From NCBI RefSeq assembly GCF_001592825.1, contig NZ_LTZG01000021.1, forward strand, positions 62,001 to 126,000: a DNA stretch of 64,000 nt, read 5' to 3'. The stretch is from Planococcus maritimus. Lineage in GTDB: Bacteria > Bacillota > Bacilli > Bacillales_A > Planococcaceae. A program made the translations under genes and the position numbers. Numbering within the stretch: the first letter of the stretch is position 1; every line of letters starts with the position of its first letter. Shown here one piece after another: positions 1 through 8,302 of this stretch. The notes under the pieces are model-generated. The model was not told the origin of the DNA and did no database searches. It saw nothing but the letters and a program-made list of their open reading frames with translations.

Positions 1-104
1 TACGTGTTATGGTGTTTCGTGTGGTGGATGTTCATTGTTTCTTTGTCGATGTGCGGTTCTAGCGCATCGTACGCGTAAGGTAGTTCCGGTAATTCGTATG
101 CCAT
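1..104 (-). CDS. sodA: superoxide dismutase, N-terminal fragment
   Basis: Only the first 34 codons are in the window; the gene runs off the left edge. The product starts [17 protein letters not shown] and continues with an [15 protein letters not shown] stretch, the typical N-terminus of Fe/Mn superoxide dismutase including the first metal-ligand histidine. The enzyme converts superoxide to peroxide and oxygen in the cytoplasm. A strong AAGGAGGAA ribosome site lies 6-8 nt before the ATG. In B. subtilis sodA also neighbours yqgC, which supports the call. Metal specificity (Mn or Fe) cannot be read from this fragment. Confidence 0.95.
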   Translation of the reverse strand, partial: MAYELPELPYAYDALEPHIDKETMNIHHTKHHNT

Positions 105-221
105 GATTAAATTCCTCCTTGAGTCTATTGTTCTACTTTATTAGCGTATCAAAATTTTCAGACCGACACAAACATAAAGCATATAGACCTGCCTTTTTCA
201 GACCTTAGTCGGAGAAGGCCA

Positions 222-704
222 TCAAATGACCCAGAAAAACAAGCCAACCATTACCGCCTGGATAATGCCTTTAGTCAATGCAGAAGTGATAAAGCCGACT
301 ACTGAACCGATTCCAGAACGGATTGATTTTTTGATTGATGATCTATTGACGATAATTTCTGCCAGTATGGCGCCGAGGAATGGACCGATGAGAATGCCGG
401 CAAACGGGATGACGAATGGGCCGAAGATCAATCCGACAGTACTCCCCACTAAACCTGCTTTTGAACCGCCGAATTTCTTCACGCCGACTGCATTGGCTAA
501 AAAGTCTGCACCGAACAACAACAGGACGAATAAGATTTCAATCAGCCAGAACCACCAAGGCAAATCAGAAAAGCTGAAAAACAGGCCATAAATGATGAAT
601 CCGCCAAAAATGAATAGCGACGCCGGGATGACCGGATAAACCAAGCCGATGAAACCAATGGCAAAAAACACAAGCACAAAAATCCAGCCGACAATTTCAA
701 GCAT
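222..704 (-). CDS. yqgC: DUF456 family membrane protein (YqgC-like)
   Basis: This 160-residue, very hydrophobic protein has about four to five membrane segments (roughly residues 3-25, 28-45, 50-75, 85-120 and 135-160) and glycine-rich stretches (GVKKFGGSKAGLVGSTVG, then IPFAGILIGPFLGAILAE) that characterise DUF456. It sits beside sodA as yqgC does in B. subtilis. The function of the family is not established. The ATG at 704 is preferred over the GTG just upstream because AGGAGG is spaced 7 nt from it. No clear terminator separates it from sodA. Confidence 0.85.
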   Translation of the reverse strand: MLEIVGWIFVLVFFAIGFIGLVYPVIPASLFIFGGFIIYGLFFSFSDLPWWFWLIEILFVLLLFGADFLANAVGVKKFGGSKAGLVGSTVGLIFGPFVIPFAGILIGPFLGAILAEIIVNRSSIKKSIRSGIGSVVGFITSALTKGIIQAVMVGLFFWVI

Positions 705-730
705 CACGAGCCCTCCTTTACGATATAAAA

Positions 731-783
731 ACTCCCTTTCATCGTGCCCTACATTTCAAGAAATGTAAAGGATGAAAGGGAGT
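731..783 (-). terminator. Rho-independent terminator of the Na/Pi symporter gene
   Basis: ACTCCCTTTCATC pairs with GATGAAAGGGAGT, followed on the minus strand by TTTTTATA. It starts 6 nt after the stop codon of the gene at 789-2420. Confidence 0.85.
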
Positions 784-788
784 GTGGA

Positions 789-2420
789 TCATGTGCGGTT
801 GCCGAGGATGGCTTCCGCGATATTAACAGAGTGATCGCCGATGCGCTCCAAGTTGCTAACGATATCGACGAAAACGATTCCCGCTTGCGCAGAACATGCA
901 CCTTCGTTCAGGCGAAGAATGTGTTTCTTACGGAATTTGCGTTCCATTTTGTCGATCAAGTCTTCCTGCTCTGCTACTTCACGCGCAAGTTCATGGCTTG
1001 TCGTGTCGAGTGCATCAAGTGATTTTGAAACAGTGGCAATGGTCAATGTGAACATTTCGTCCAAGTCTTCCATCGCTTCCCCTGTCAATTTCACTTTATT
1101 GGCTTCCTGGTAATCGATCAATTCGATGATGTTCTCGAAGTGGTCGCCGATCCGTTCGATATCACGGACCGTTTCCATTAGCATTGTGTGGCGAGTCGAA
1201 TCCGCTGCTGAAATCGACTCTGCGGAAATGAGCACCAGGTAATCGGTGATTTTGCCATCCAAGTTATTGATGGCATCTTCCAATTGATAGCCCATTTCAG
1301 CATTTTTCTTACTTTTCGTTTTCAAATATTCATACGTTTCTTCAAGACCTTGCACAGAATATTTACCCATGCGCAATACTTCTTCTTTAGCTTGTCCAAG
1401 AGCGATCGATGGTGACTGCTCGATAAAGTTCAAGTCCAAATGCTTCGGCTTGAATTCGATCAACACTTCATCCCCTGGAATCACTTTTGTTACAAGATAT
1501 GCCCAAGCACCGATCAACGGGAATTGAATCATGGTGTTTACAATGTTAAATGTCCCGTGAGCGAATGCGATTTGCATTTTCGCCTCCAGATTCAAAACAA
1601 CTGTGATCCACTCAACATATGCTGTAAATGGCACGAGCAAGATCAAGAAGATAATGGAGCCAATGACATTGAACAAGACATGGACAGCTGCTGCACGGCG
1701 CGCGGCAATGGACGTTCCAAGCGCGGCAAGAACGGCTGTTACCGTCGTCCCGATATTGTCACCGAATAGAACTGGCAAGGCGGCATCAAGAGAAAGTAGA
1801 TTCTCTGCATAAAGCCCTTGCAGAATGGCAATCGTCCCACTCGAACTTTGAACGATGAAAGTGAAAATCGTCCCTGCTGCAACGCCGAGGACCGGGAATT
1901 CACTCAAGTTGACGGTCATGTCGATGAAAGCCGGCAATTCGCGCAACGGTTTCATTGCCCCACTCATCGTTTCCATCCCGAAGAACAATCCACCAAAACC
2001 AAAAATGACTTGCCCAATATTTTGGATTTGATTTTTCTTGATGAAGAAAATCAAGAACGCCCCTACTGCCATGATTGGCAAGGCAAATTCACCAACATCT
2101 AAGCCGATGATAAAGGCTGTTACCGTCGTCCCAATGTTCGCTCCCATGATAACGCCGATTGCTTGTCTTAGCGTCATGAATCCTGCACTAACGAGGCCGA
2201 CGACGATAACGGTCGTCCCTGAACTCGATTGAATCAGAATCGTTACTACGATACCGACCAAGACTCCCATGAATGGATTGGTCGTAAAGCGGTCCAAGAT
2301 ATCCCGTAGTTTATCGCCTGCAGCTTTCTGCAAGGCATCGCCCATATACTTGATTGAGAATAGGAAAATACCGAGTCCCCCGAAGAAGGAAAACAGCAGT
2401 TCCTGCCAATTCATTTCCAC
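789..2420 (-). CDS. Na/Pi cotransporter family protein with C-terminal PhoU-like domain
   Basis: This 543-residue protein has two inverted NaPi-cotransporter repeats, each with the family's QSSSGT motif (residues 64-69 and 191-196) and a GxNIGTT motif (about 93-99 and 220). About eight to nine membrane segments fill residues 8-320. A helical PhoU-like domain occupies about 345-540, with two ERIGDH motifs. The family imports phosphate with sodium, and the PhoU part probably senses or regulates. B. subtilis YqeW has this architecture but sits elsewhere in the same region, so the gene has moved locally. The start is a GTG with a distant AGGAG site; the in-frame ATG two codons later is an alternative. 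Confidence 0.9.
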   Translation of the reverse strand: MEMNWQELLFSFFGGLGIFLFSIKYMGDALQKAAGDKLRDILDRFTTNPFMGVLVGIVVTILIQSSSGTTVIVVGLVSAGFMTLRQAIGVIMGANIGTTVTAFIIGLDVGEFALPIMAVGAFLIFFIKKNQIQNIGQVIFGFGGLFFGMETMSGAMKPLRELPAFIDMTVNLSEFPVLGVAAGTIFTFIVQSSSGTIAILQGLYAENLLSLDAALPVLFGDNIGTTVTAVLAALGTSIAARRAAAVHVLFNVIGSIIFLILLVPFTAYVEWITVVLNLEAKMQIAFAHGTFNIVNTMIQFPLIGAWAYLVTKVIPGDEVLIEFKPKHLDLNFIEQSPSIALGQAKEEVLRMGKYSVQGLEETYEYLKTKSKKNAEMGYQLEDAINNLDGKITDYLVLISAESISAADSTRHTMLMETVRDIERIGDHFENIIELIDYQEANKVKLTGEAMEDLDEMFTLTIATVSKSLDALDTTSHELAREVAEQEDLIDKMERKFRKKHILRLNEGACSAQAGIVFVDIVSNLERIGDHSVNIAEAILGNRT

Positions 2421-2590
2421 GATTCACATTCAACTCCTAAATATAACGTAATGACACCTCACCTATTATGAAGACTTCGCTAAGTAAATGTAAATACCTT
2501 TATTGAAAATTTACAAACCCGTAACATAAGCCCCCTACAATCCTCATTTTACGTGATAATATTACAGTACAAACGGAAAGGAAGATCATT

Positions 2591-3106
2591 GTGAATCTGT
2601 ACCAATTATTGAAAGCGAGCTTCATGGAACCGAAAAAACGGGCGGCGGTCCGTATTATGCCGATCGGCCGTATTCTCAAGTTCGTGTTTCTGTTCATCAC
2701 CTTGCTGTCGATCCTGTCATTCACCGAGTTTCAACTCGGGATCGGTTCGAGCTCCTCAGACCTGGAAGGCTTACTGCAATTCATAGAAGAAATCGATTGG
2801 CTGCTGTACCCATTTGCGCTCGTTTTCCTATTTGTTTCAACGACGCTCTACCATTTTATTAAAATTAGCGTCTTTGCGGCATTTGGCTATGGCTTTCTTG
2901 TCTTGCTCAAGCGTCGCGGCGAATACCGGCATATGTGGCGCACAACGGCACTTGCCGTAACCGTCCCGACAATCACCGCGTATGTGGCAAGCTTCTGGGT
3001 CAATAGCTTATGGGTATCCTTCATCACCAGTTTGTGGACGCTGTTTCTTCTATATAGTGCAGCGCGATTTTACCCGAAAGCCCCGCCCGCCAAAAAAACA
3101 CGCTAA
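2591..3106 (+). CDS. DUF1189-like membrane protein (YqgB position)
   Basis: The 171-residue protein has an amphipathic N-terminus (MNLYQLLKASFMEPKKRAA), then hydrophobic segments at about 28-45, 70-90, 92-105, 118-135 and 138-155, and a basic tail. The 'Lys-rich start, IGRILKFVFLF' pattern and the position between yqgC and ispG resemble YqgB/DUF1189 proteins, although those I recall are longer. The function is unknown. The start is GTG, with GAAAGGAAG upstream. It is divergent from the Na/Pi gene, sharing a roughly 170-bp AT-rich intergenic region. Confidence 0.7.
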   Translation: MNLYQLLKASFMEPKKRAAVRIMPIGRILKFVFLFITLLSILSFTEFQLGIGSSSSDLEGLLQFIEEIDWLLYPFALVFLFVSTTLYHFIKISVFAAFGYGFLVLLKRRGEYRHMWRTTALAVTVPTITAYVASFWVNSLWVSFITSLWTLFLLYSAARFYPKAPPAKKTR

Positions 3107-3112
3107 TATTGC

Positions 3113-3160
3113 ATGGCTGTAAAGAATCCGCTCGGTACAGCCGTCTTTCTTGTCTTTTCA
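3113..3160 (+). terminator. weak terminator after the DUF1189-like gene
   Basis: GGCTGTA pairs with TACAGCC around a 14-nt loop and is followed by GTCTTTCTTGTCTTTT. The stem is only 7 bp, so termination may be partial. Confidence 0.5.
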
Positions 3161-3179
3161 AACGAGACACTGCTAAAAT
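3150..3179 (+). promoter_or_regulatory. SigA-type promoter of ispG
   Basis: TTGTCT-N18-TAAAAT lies about 100 nt upstream of the ispG start. The implied leader contains several short hairpins (GCACG/CGTGC and CCGG/CCGG with an ATTA loop) directly before the ribosome site. Confidence 0.5.
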
Positions 3180-3282
3180 GGCTATAGGCAAGAGAAATAG
3201 ACCTGCACGGGAATTTCGTGCCAAGGTAAGCTGAGTAACCGTCCGGATTACCGGAAACTCACAAAAAGGAGAGATTTTTAAC

Positions 3283-4410
3283 ATGAGTGAAATGACTCAC
3301 CGTTCAAAAACACGCCCCGTCAAAGTCGGCGATATTACGATTGGCGGAAGCAATGAACTATTCATACAAAGTATGGCGACAACAAAAACACACGACGTAG
3401 AAGCAACGGTCGCGGAGATTCTCCGCCTCGAAGAAGCCGGCTGCCAAGTCGTCCGTGTCGCATGTCCCGATGAGCGTGCAGCTTATGCCATCGGCGAAAT
3501 CAAAAAACAAATCAACATCCCGCTCGTCGTCGATATCCATTTCGATTACAAATTGGCGTTGATCGCCATTGAGCAAGGCGCTGATAAAATCCGCATCAAC
3601 CCGGGCAATATCGGCCGCCGCGAAAAAGTCGAAGCGGTTGTCAATGCAGCAAAAGCAAAAGGCATTCCAATCCGTATCGGCGTCAACGCCGGTTCACTTG
3701 AGCGCAAGATTCTCGAGAAATACGGCTACCCAACAGCGGACGGCATGGTCGAATCGGCCTTGCACCACATCAAGATCCTAGAAGACCTCGATTTCCACGA
3801 CATCATCGTTTCGCTAAAAGCATCCGATGTTAGCCTGGCTGTTGAAGCATATGAAAAAGCTTCGAAAGCATTCGACTACCCGCTTCACCTCGGCATCACA
3901 GAATCCGGCACTTTGTTCTCCGGTACCGTGAAAAGTTCTGCAGGGCTTGGGGCATTGCTCGCTAAAGGCATCGGCAACACACTCCGCGTTTCGTTGAGTG
4001 CAGACCCTGTCGAAGAAGTCAAAGTGGCTCGTGAACTATTGAAAGTGTTCGGCTTGTCATCAAACGCAGCCACACTCATCTCATGCCCGACTTGCGGACG
4101 CATCGAGATCGACTTGATTTCCATCGCGAACGAAGTGGAAGAATACATCTCCCACATCAAAGCACCGCTTAAAGTCGCGGTACTCGGCTGCGCTGTTAAC
4201 GGCCCAGGTGAAGCACGCGAAGCCGACATCGGCATCGCCGGTGCACGCGGTGAAGGCCTGCTGTTCATGCACGGCAAAACAGTCCGTAAAGTGCCTGAAG
4301 AAACCATGGTCGAGGAATTGAAGATCGAAATCGACAAATTGGCTGAAGAGTACTTTGCTAAACAAGCTGAAGAGAAAAAGCAAAAAGAACTGGAACAACA
4401 ACAAGCATAA
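3283..4410 (+). CDS. ispG: 4-hydroxy-3-methylbut-2-en-1-yl diphosphate synthase
   Basis: IspG (GcpE) carries out the penultimate step of the MEP isoprenoid pathway, reducing MEcPP to HMBPP in the cytoplasm with a 4Fe-4S cluster. The 375-residue product opens with [18 protein letters not shown] sequence and the [14 protein letters not shown] block, contains a TIM-barrel body, and has the cluster cysteines at 268 and 271 (SCPTCGR) and 303 ([10 protein letters not shown]). The C-terminus is a charged [10 protein letters not shown] tail. AAAAGGAGAG precedes the ATG. The next enzyme of the pathway, IspH, is encoded at 9730-10710. The nucleotidase gene follows after 12 nt and is probably cotranscribed. 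Confidence 0.97.
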   Translation: MSEMTHRSKTRPVKVGDITIGGSNELFIQSMATTKTHDVEATVAEILRLEEAGCQVVRVACPDERAAYAIGEIKKQINIPLVVDIHFDYKLALIAIEQGADKIRINPGNIGRREKVEAVVNAAKAKGIPIRIGVNAGSLERKILEKYGYPTADGMVESALHHIKILEDLDFHDIIVSLKASDVSLAVEAYEKASKAFDYPLHLGITESGTLFSGTVKSSAGLGALLAKGIGNTLRVSLSADPVEEVKVARELLKVFGLSSNAATLISCPTCGRIEIDLISIANEVEEYISHIKAPLKVAVLGCAVNGPGEAREADIGIAGARGEGLLFMHGKTVRKVPEETMVEELKIEIDKLAEEYFAKQAEEKKQKELEQQQA

Positions 4411-4422
4411 GGTTGTGATCAT

Positions 4423-5010
4423 ATGTACCGATTTGGCATTGATATCGATGGCACCGTCACCTGCCCCAGTTCATTGATTCCCCATATCAATGAAGCATTC
4501 GGCAGCGAACTAACTATCGAGGATATCCGGGAATACGACCTGACAGCTGCCTTGCCGCAGCTTGATAAAAAAGAGTTTTACTCCTGGTTCAAAAAGCACG
4601 AACCAAAAATTTATGCATCTTCCCCTATCTCGAAAGATGCCAAGCAAATTATTAACAATTGGAAAAACCAATACGAACTATATTTCATCTCTGCTCGTGG
4701 AGACAATGTTCGAAATGTCACATTCGATTGGTTTGAAGAGCATGCCATTGCTTATGACCATATTGAGTTAATCGGCACGCACAAGAAGATCAGTACCGCC
4801 AAAGCCCATCAAGTCGATTTGTTTTTTGAAGATAAACATGACAACGCGGTAGAGATTTCCGAGGAATTGGATATCCCAGTCATCTTGTTCGACACCCCTT
4901 ACAATCGTGAGCCGGTGCCGAATAAGGTAGTCCGTGTCTATGATTGGCTTGAAGCCGAACAATGGGTGAAAAAAGAGTTCGGTGTTCAACAGGAAGTGCT
5001 TAAAGGATAA
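4423..5010 (+). CDS. putative 5'-nucleotidase, HAD superfamily (YqfW-like)
   Basis: The 195-residue protein begins with the HAD nucleophile motif DIDGTVT (residues 7-13), has motif II in FISARGDN (about 87-94), and motif III/IV acidic residues in FFEDKHDNA. This matches the NT5C-type deoxy-5'-nucleotidase family that includes B. subtilis YqfW. It probably dephosphorylates nucleoside monophosphates in the cytoplasm; the exact substrate is not determined. The ATG at 4423 has GGTTGTGATCAT just upstream, a weak ribosome site, 12 nt after ispG, consistent with a two-gene operon. Confidence 0.85.
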   Translation: MYRFGIDIDGTVTCPSSLIPHINEAFGSELTIEDIREYDLTAALPQLDKKEFYSWFKKHEPKIYASSPISKDAKQIINNWKNQYELYFISARGDNVRNVTFDWFEEHAIAYDHIELIGTHKKISTAKAHQVDLFFEDKHDNAVEISEELDIPVILFDTPYNREPVPNKVVRVYDWLEAEQWVKKEFGVQQEVLKG

Positions 5011-5013
5011 ACG

Positions 5014-5043
5014 AAGAGCGCAAGTCTATCTTGCGCTCTTTTT
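5014..5043 (+). terminator. terminator of the ispG-nucleotidase operon
   Basis: AGAGCGCAAG pairs with CTTGCGCTCT with a 5-nt loop and is followed by TTTTTC. Confidence 0.9.
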
Positions 5044-5068
5044 CTATGGCATTTTATCTCCAAAGCCC

Positions 5069-5106
5069 AAAAAGGAGCTGACAGCATTAGCTGTCAGCTC
5101 CTTTTT
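5069..5106 (-). terminator. bidirectional terminator, end of the znuCB-zur operon
   Basis: AAAAGGAGCTGACAG pairs with CTGTCAGCTCCTTTT. It lies 12 nt beyond the zur stop codon and could also back up the plus-strand terminator at 5014-5043. Confidence 0.9.
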
Positions 5107-5117
5107 GTTCGTGCAGT

Positions 5118-5528
5118 TTATTTACACTCCGGGCATTTCCCGTAGATTTCGAATTTGTGGTTGTCAATCTCATAAGCCGGCAATGCCGCACCCAATAAAT
5201 CCATTGGGCATAGCGGAATTTCTTTGATTTTGCCGCAGTCCATGCAGATAAAATGATGGTGGTGATGGTCGCTTTCACAATGCATGCGGAAATGCTTTTC
5301 ACCAGACAACTCGGTCGCTTCTAAAATATCGAGCGAGACAAACGTTGCCAAATTACGGTAGACCGTGTCATAGCTCATGCTTGGATAGTCTTTTTGCATG
5401 ACATCCAAAATATCGCGAGCCGTCAGATAGCGTTCGTCCCCCTCAAAAATTTCCAGAATCTGATTGCGTTTTGTCGTTTCTTTAAAACCGTTTTCTTTCA
5501 GGATGCCCCACGCTTTATTTAAGTTCAT
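5118..5528 (-). CDS. zur: zinc uptake repressor, Fur family
   Basis: The 136-residue Fur-family regulator has an N-terminal winged helix (YLTARDILDVM to YDTVYRNL, about 35-60), a run of five histidines (88-92), and structural zinc cysteines at 95/98 (CMDCGK) and 132/135 (CPEC). It is cotranscribed with a zinc-type ABC transporter whose promoter carries a Zur box (7165-7183), so Zur is favoured over Fur or PerR. With zinc bound it should repress the operon, including itself. Its ATG overlaps the permease stop by 4 nt (ATGA). In B. subtilis zur (yqfV) lies at this chromosomal position but is not clustered with the transporter this way. Confidence 0.93.
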   Translation of the reverse strand: MNLNKAWGILKENGFKETTKRNQILEIFEGDERYLTARDILDVMQKDYPSMSYDTVYRNLATFVSLDILEATELSGEKHFRMHCESDHHHHHFICMDCGKIKEIPLCPMDLLGAALPAYEIDNHKFEIYGKCPECK

Positions 5529-6379
5529 GCGGCTGCCCCCCTTTTCTTAGATAACGAGATTTTCCGATAAGCCAGAATGACCAATAAAATAGCTATGGAC
5601 GTGACGACAATCGTACCGCCTGGTGCCAAATCGAAGTAAAAAGCAGCCACCAGGCCGGCGAGGACCGAGATTTCACCGAATAAAATCGATAGCCAAATCG
5701 TTTGCTTGAAACTCTTGGCGACGCGCATGGCCGTTGCCACTGGAATGGTCATCAAGGATGACACCAATAGGATACCGACAATGCGCATCGACCCGGCAAT
5801 GACTAAGGCGGTAACGATCATAAATAAAAAATGAATCCATTTTGCCGGCAAACCGGATGCCCGCGCGTATTCGTCGTCAAAAGACAAGACGAAAAGCTCT
5901 TTAAAGAAAATGCGGATAAACGCCAGTACGATAACAGCGATCCCAGCGACGATATAGAGATCCTGCCGGCTAACGGCTGACACTGTGCCAAACAAATAAC
6001 CGAACAAATCGCTAGAAAACCCTTCTGCAAGGGAAATGAAAATGGCACCAAAGCCAATCCCTGCAGACAAGATAATCGGAATTGCCAGTTCCTCATAATG
6101 TTTATAGACACCGCGCAGGCGCTCAATGAGCATTGAGCCCATTACCGATGAGGCGATTCCGAGATAAAGCGGGTTCAATAGGGCAAGCGCGCCGACACTT
6201 TGGCTTAAATACAGGCTTCCGGCAATGCCGGCAAGCGTTACGTGGCTAAGGGCATCGGCGATCAGCGACAGCCTTCGGACGACGATAAAGACACCAAGCA
6301 ATGGCGCAATAACGCCGATGATCAAGCCGGATGCAAATGCGTTTTGTAGAAATTCATAGGATAAGATGGCTTCAAGCAT
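5525..6379 (-). CDS. znuB: zinc ABC transporter permease
   Basis: This ABC-3 family permease has 284 residues and about eight membrane segments, with FASGLIIGVIAPLLGVFIV near the N-terminus and the SDALSHVTLAGIA block (about residues 40-52) typical of Zn/Mn transporters. It forms the channel for zinc import with the ATPase encoded just upstream. An in-frame ATG exists 60 nt upstream, but the ATG at 6379 has GGGAGGAAG at the right distance, overlaps the ATPase stop by 8 nt, and begins with the family's usual MLEAILSYEF. No substrate-binding lipoprotein (ZnuA) is encoded here. Confidence 0.92.
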   Translation of the reverse strand: MLEAILSYEFLQNAFASGLIIGVIAPLLGVFIVVRRLSLIADALSHVTLAGIAGSLYLSQSVGALALLNPLYLGIASSVMGSMLIERLRGVYKHYEELAIPIILSAGIGFGAIFISLAEGFSSDLFGYLFGTVSAVSRQDLYIVAGIAVIVLAFIRIFFKELFVLSFDDEYARASGLPAKWIHFLFMIVTALVIAGSMRIVGILLVSSLMTIPVATAMRVAKSFKQTIWLSILFGEISVLAGLVAAFYFDLAPGGTIVVTSIAILLVILAYRKISLSKKRGAAA

Positions 6380-7145
6380 GCGTATGGCTTCCTCCCGTGT
6401 GATGGATTTTCCGAACGGAATGGCCATACCAAGCTTCACGCTTCTCGTCGCTCATCGTATGCAATTGGTCTTTGAAGCCGTGGAAATGGATGGTCTGGTT
6501 CAAGCACGCCACATGCGAAATGCGGTCGGTCACCGTATCGACGTCATGCGTTACCAGAACAAGAGTGATATTGCGCTCGCGGTTTAGCGCTGCGAGCATA
6601 TCGTAGAATGCCTGAACGTTTTGGACATCGATGCCGACAGTCGGCTCATCAAGAATGAGCACTTTCGGCTTAGCAACAAGTGCCCGGGCGATAAAGATGC
6701 GCTGCTGCTGGCCCCCAGAAAGTTCGCTAATGCTGCGGTACTTGAACGATTTCATGCCAACCGCATCCAGCGCTTCTTCGACCTGCTCCGAAGTGTTTTT
6801 CGGCAGTTTATGGAACAACCCAGCTTTTTTAGCGAGCCCCCCTGCTACCACTTCTTGGACAGTAGCCGGAAAAGCAGAGTTAAACGAATTCGATTTCTGT
6901 GACACGTAACCGATCCACTCGCGATTTTTGAATTTTTTGGAGTCAATGCCAAACAATTCGACACTGCCTTCGGATGGTTGGATGAGCCCGAGCATAATTT
7001 TCAATAAAGTCGATTTTCCCGATCCATTAGGGCCGAGTATCGCTAGAAAATCACCTTCTTCCACGGCCATCGAAATGTGGTCCAATGCTGTTGTTTGTTC
7101 ATATTCATAACTGACTTCTTTAATGTTGATCAATGGCGCTGCCAT
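6372..7145 (-). CDS. znuC: zinc ABC transporter ATP-binding protein
   Basis: The 257-residue ATPase has a Walker A motif GPNGSGKST (38-46), signature LSGGQQQR (about 142-149), Walker B VLILDEPTVGID (about 162-173) and H-loop VLVTHD. It powers zinc uptake with the permease encoded next. The C-terminus is histidine-containing (HSVRKIHHTGGSHTHA), plausible for metal handling. It is the first gene of znuC-znuB-zur and is preceded by a consensus promoter with an overlapping Zur box, so the operon should be induced under zinc starvation. Confidence 0.92.
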   Translation of the reverse strand: MAAPLINIKEVSYEYEQTTALDHISMAVEEGDFLAILGPNGSGKSTLLKIMLGLIQPSEGSVELFGIDSKKFKNREWIGYVSQKSNSFNSAFPATVQEVVAGGLAKKAGLFHKLPKNTSEQVEEALDAVGMKSFKYRSISELSGGQQQRIFIARALVAKPKVLILDEPTVGIDVQNVQAFYDMLAALNRERNITLVLVTHDVDTVTDRISHVACLNQTIHFHGFKDQLHTMSDEKREAWYGHSVRKIHHTGGSHTHA

Positions 7146-7164
7146 AGAGACGCCCCTTTTCCAA

Positions 7165-7183
7165 TAAGAATGATTACGATTTA
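7165..7183 (-). promoter_or_regulatory. Zur operator (Zur box)
   Basis: On the minus strand the site reads TAAATCGTAATCATTCTTA, close to the Bacillus Zur consensus TCGTAATNATTACGA (the first half is exact, the second half has two changes). It begins right at the predicted transcription start of znuC, an ideal repressor position. Confidence 0.85.
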
Positions 7184-7190
7184 CTTTAAA

Positions 7191-7219
7191 AGTATAGTGC
7201 AGTTGGACGCTTCTGTAAA
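7191..7219 (-). promoter_or_regulatory. SigA promoter of znuC-znuB-zur
   Basis: On the minus strand TTTACA-N17-TATACT is near consensus. The -10 ends 7 nt before the Zur box. Confidence 0.85.
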
Positions 7220-7330
7220 CCGTTTGGGCTTTAATTAAAGCTTTTTAGAGTTGGAATAGGAAAATTGTAAATCGTAAAGACCCGTCCGCTAATTCTTTTT
7301 TTGCGGTGTCTATCCCTTTTTTCCGAATAC

Positions 7331-7380
7331 AAAAGGCTGTTTGAAATGCCTTATTTCATGGCATTTCAGAACAGCCTTTT
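7331..7380 (-). terminator. terminator after nfo
   Basis: AAAAGGCTGTT pairs with AACAGCCTTTT, with an inner stem GAAATGCC/GGCATTTC. It lies 11 nt past the nfo stop. The rest of 7220-7330 has no recognisable gene. Confidence 0.9.
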
Positions 7381-7391
7381 CACTTGCTTTA

Positions 7392-8291
7392 TTAGGATTC
7401 AATCGGGAACTTCATCTTTTCGATTTCAGCGGGTGCGAATACGCCGTTTTTAAACATCTCAATTTCGTATGCATAAGGCGCTTGCTTGTTTTTCGCATCT
7501 AGGCCGACATAAGGCGTTTCCAATATTTTCGGCACATGCATCAATTGTTTATGGTGGACAATTGAATTGAGTGCCTTAAATCCGATTTCGCCGAAGCCGA
7601 TGTTTTCATGGCGGTCTTTTCCTGCCCCGCGCACATTTTTGCTGTCATTGATATGCAGCACTTGCAGGCGGTCGATTCCGATCAAGCGATCGAATTCCTC
7701 GAGCACTCCGTCAAAATCTTCTTTGATATCATAACCGGCATCATGAACGTGGCATGTATCAAAACAGACCGACAAACGTTCGTTATGCGTTACCCCGTTG
7801 ATGATTGCTGCGAGTTCCTCGAAGCTGCGGCCGATTTCACTACCCTTTCCAGCCATCGTCTCAAGGGCGATATTGACCGGAAAATCCTGTGTTAATACTT
7901 CGTTCAAGCCTTCGATAATTTTCTGGGTTCCGGCTTCGACTCCGGCACCAACATGGGCGCCGGGATGCAGTACAATCTGTTCCGCTCCAAGCGCTGCGGT
8001 ACGTTCGATTTCGGATTGCAGGAATTCAACGCCGAGCTCAAAAGTAGCCGGTTTGGTGGTGTTGGCGATATTGATGATATAAGGTGCGTGAACGATGATA
8101 TTTGACAGCCCATGCTCCGCCATATGCGCTCTGCCTGCTTCGATATTAAGTTCCTCGATCGGTTTACGGCGCGTATTTTGCGGTGCGCCCGTATAAATCA
8201 TAAAAGTCGAAGAGCCGTAGGAAGCGGCTTCCTCACTGGCTCCGAGAAGCATTTTTTTGCCACTCATCGAGACGTGCGATCCTAATAGCAT
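7392..8291 (-). CDS. nfo: endonuclease IV (AP endonuclease)
   Basis: This 299-residue AP endonuclease belongs to the xylose-isomerase-like TIM barrel family. It cuts 5' of abasic sites in base-excision repair. Three family signatures are visible: [24 protein letters not shown] and [21 protein letters not shown], which supply the zinc-binding His, Asp and Glu residues. It starts [14 protein letters not shown], the usual N-terminus. It ends 11 nt from cshB and is probably in one transcript with it, as in B. subtilis (yqfS-yqfR). Confidence 0.96.
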   Translation of the reverse strand: MLLGSHVSMSGKKMLLGASEEAASYGSSTFMIYTGAPQNTRRKPIEELNIEAGRAHMAEHGLSNIIVHAPYIINIANTTKPATFELGVEFLQSEIERTAALGAEQIVLHPGAHVGAGVEAGTQKIIEGLNEVLTQDFPVNIALETMAGKGSEIGRSFEELAAIINGVTHNERLSVCFDTCHVHDAGYDIKEDFDGVLEEFDRLIGIDRLQVLHINDSKNVRGAGKDRHENIGFGEIGFKALNSIVHHKQLMHVPKILETPYVGLDAKNKQAPYAYEIEMFKNGVFAPAEIEKMKFPIES

Positions 8292-8302
8292 ATAACTACC
8301 CC

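Noticed and set aside
88..104. Fur/PerR box near sodA
   Set aside because: No recognisable AT-rich palindrome in 105-221, and the rest of the gene is outside the window.
190..228. Inverted sequence after yqgC (CCTTCTCCGAC/GTCTGAAAAAGG) as a terminator
   Set aside because: The stem has mismatches and no T-run follows on the minus strand.
2500..2545. Possible PhoP box (TTTACA-N5-GTAACA) upstream of the Na/Pi symporter gene
   Set aside because: Only two imperfect repeats are present and they point away from the symporter gene, so phosphate control is not supported.
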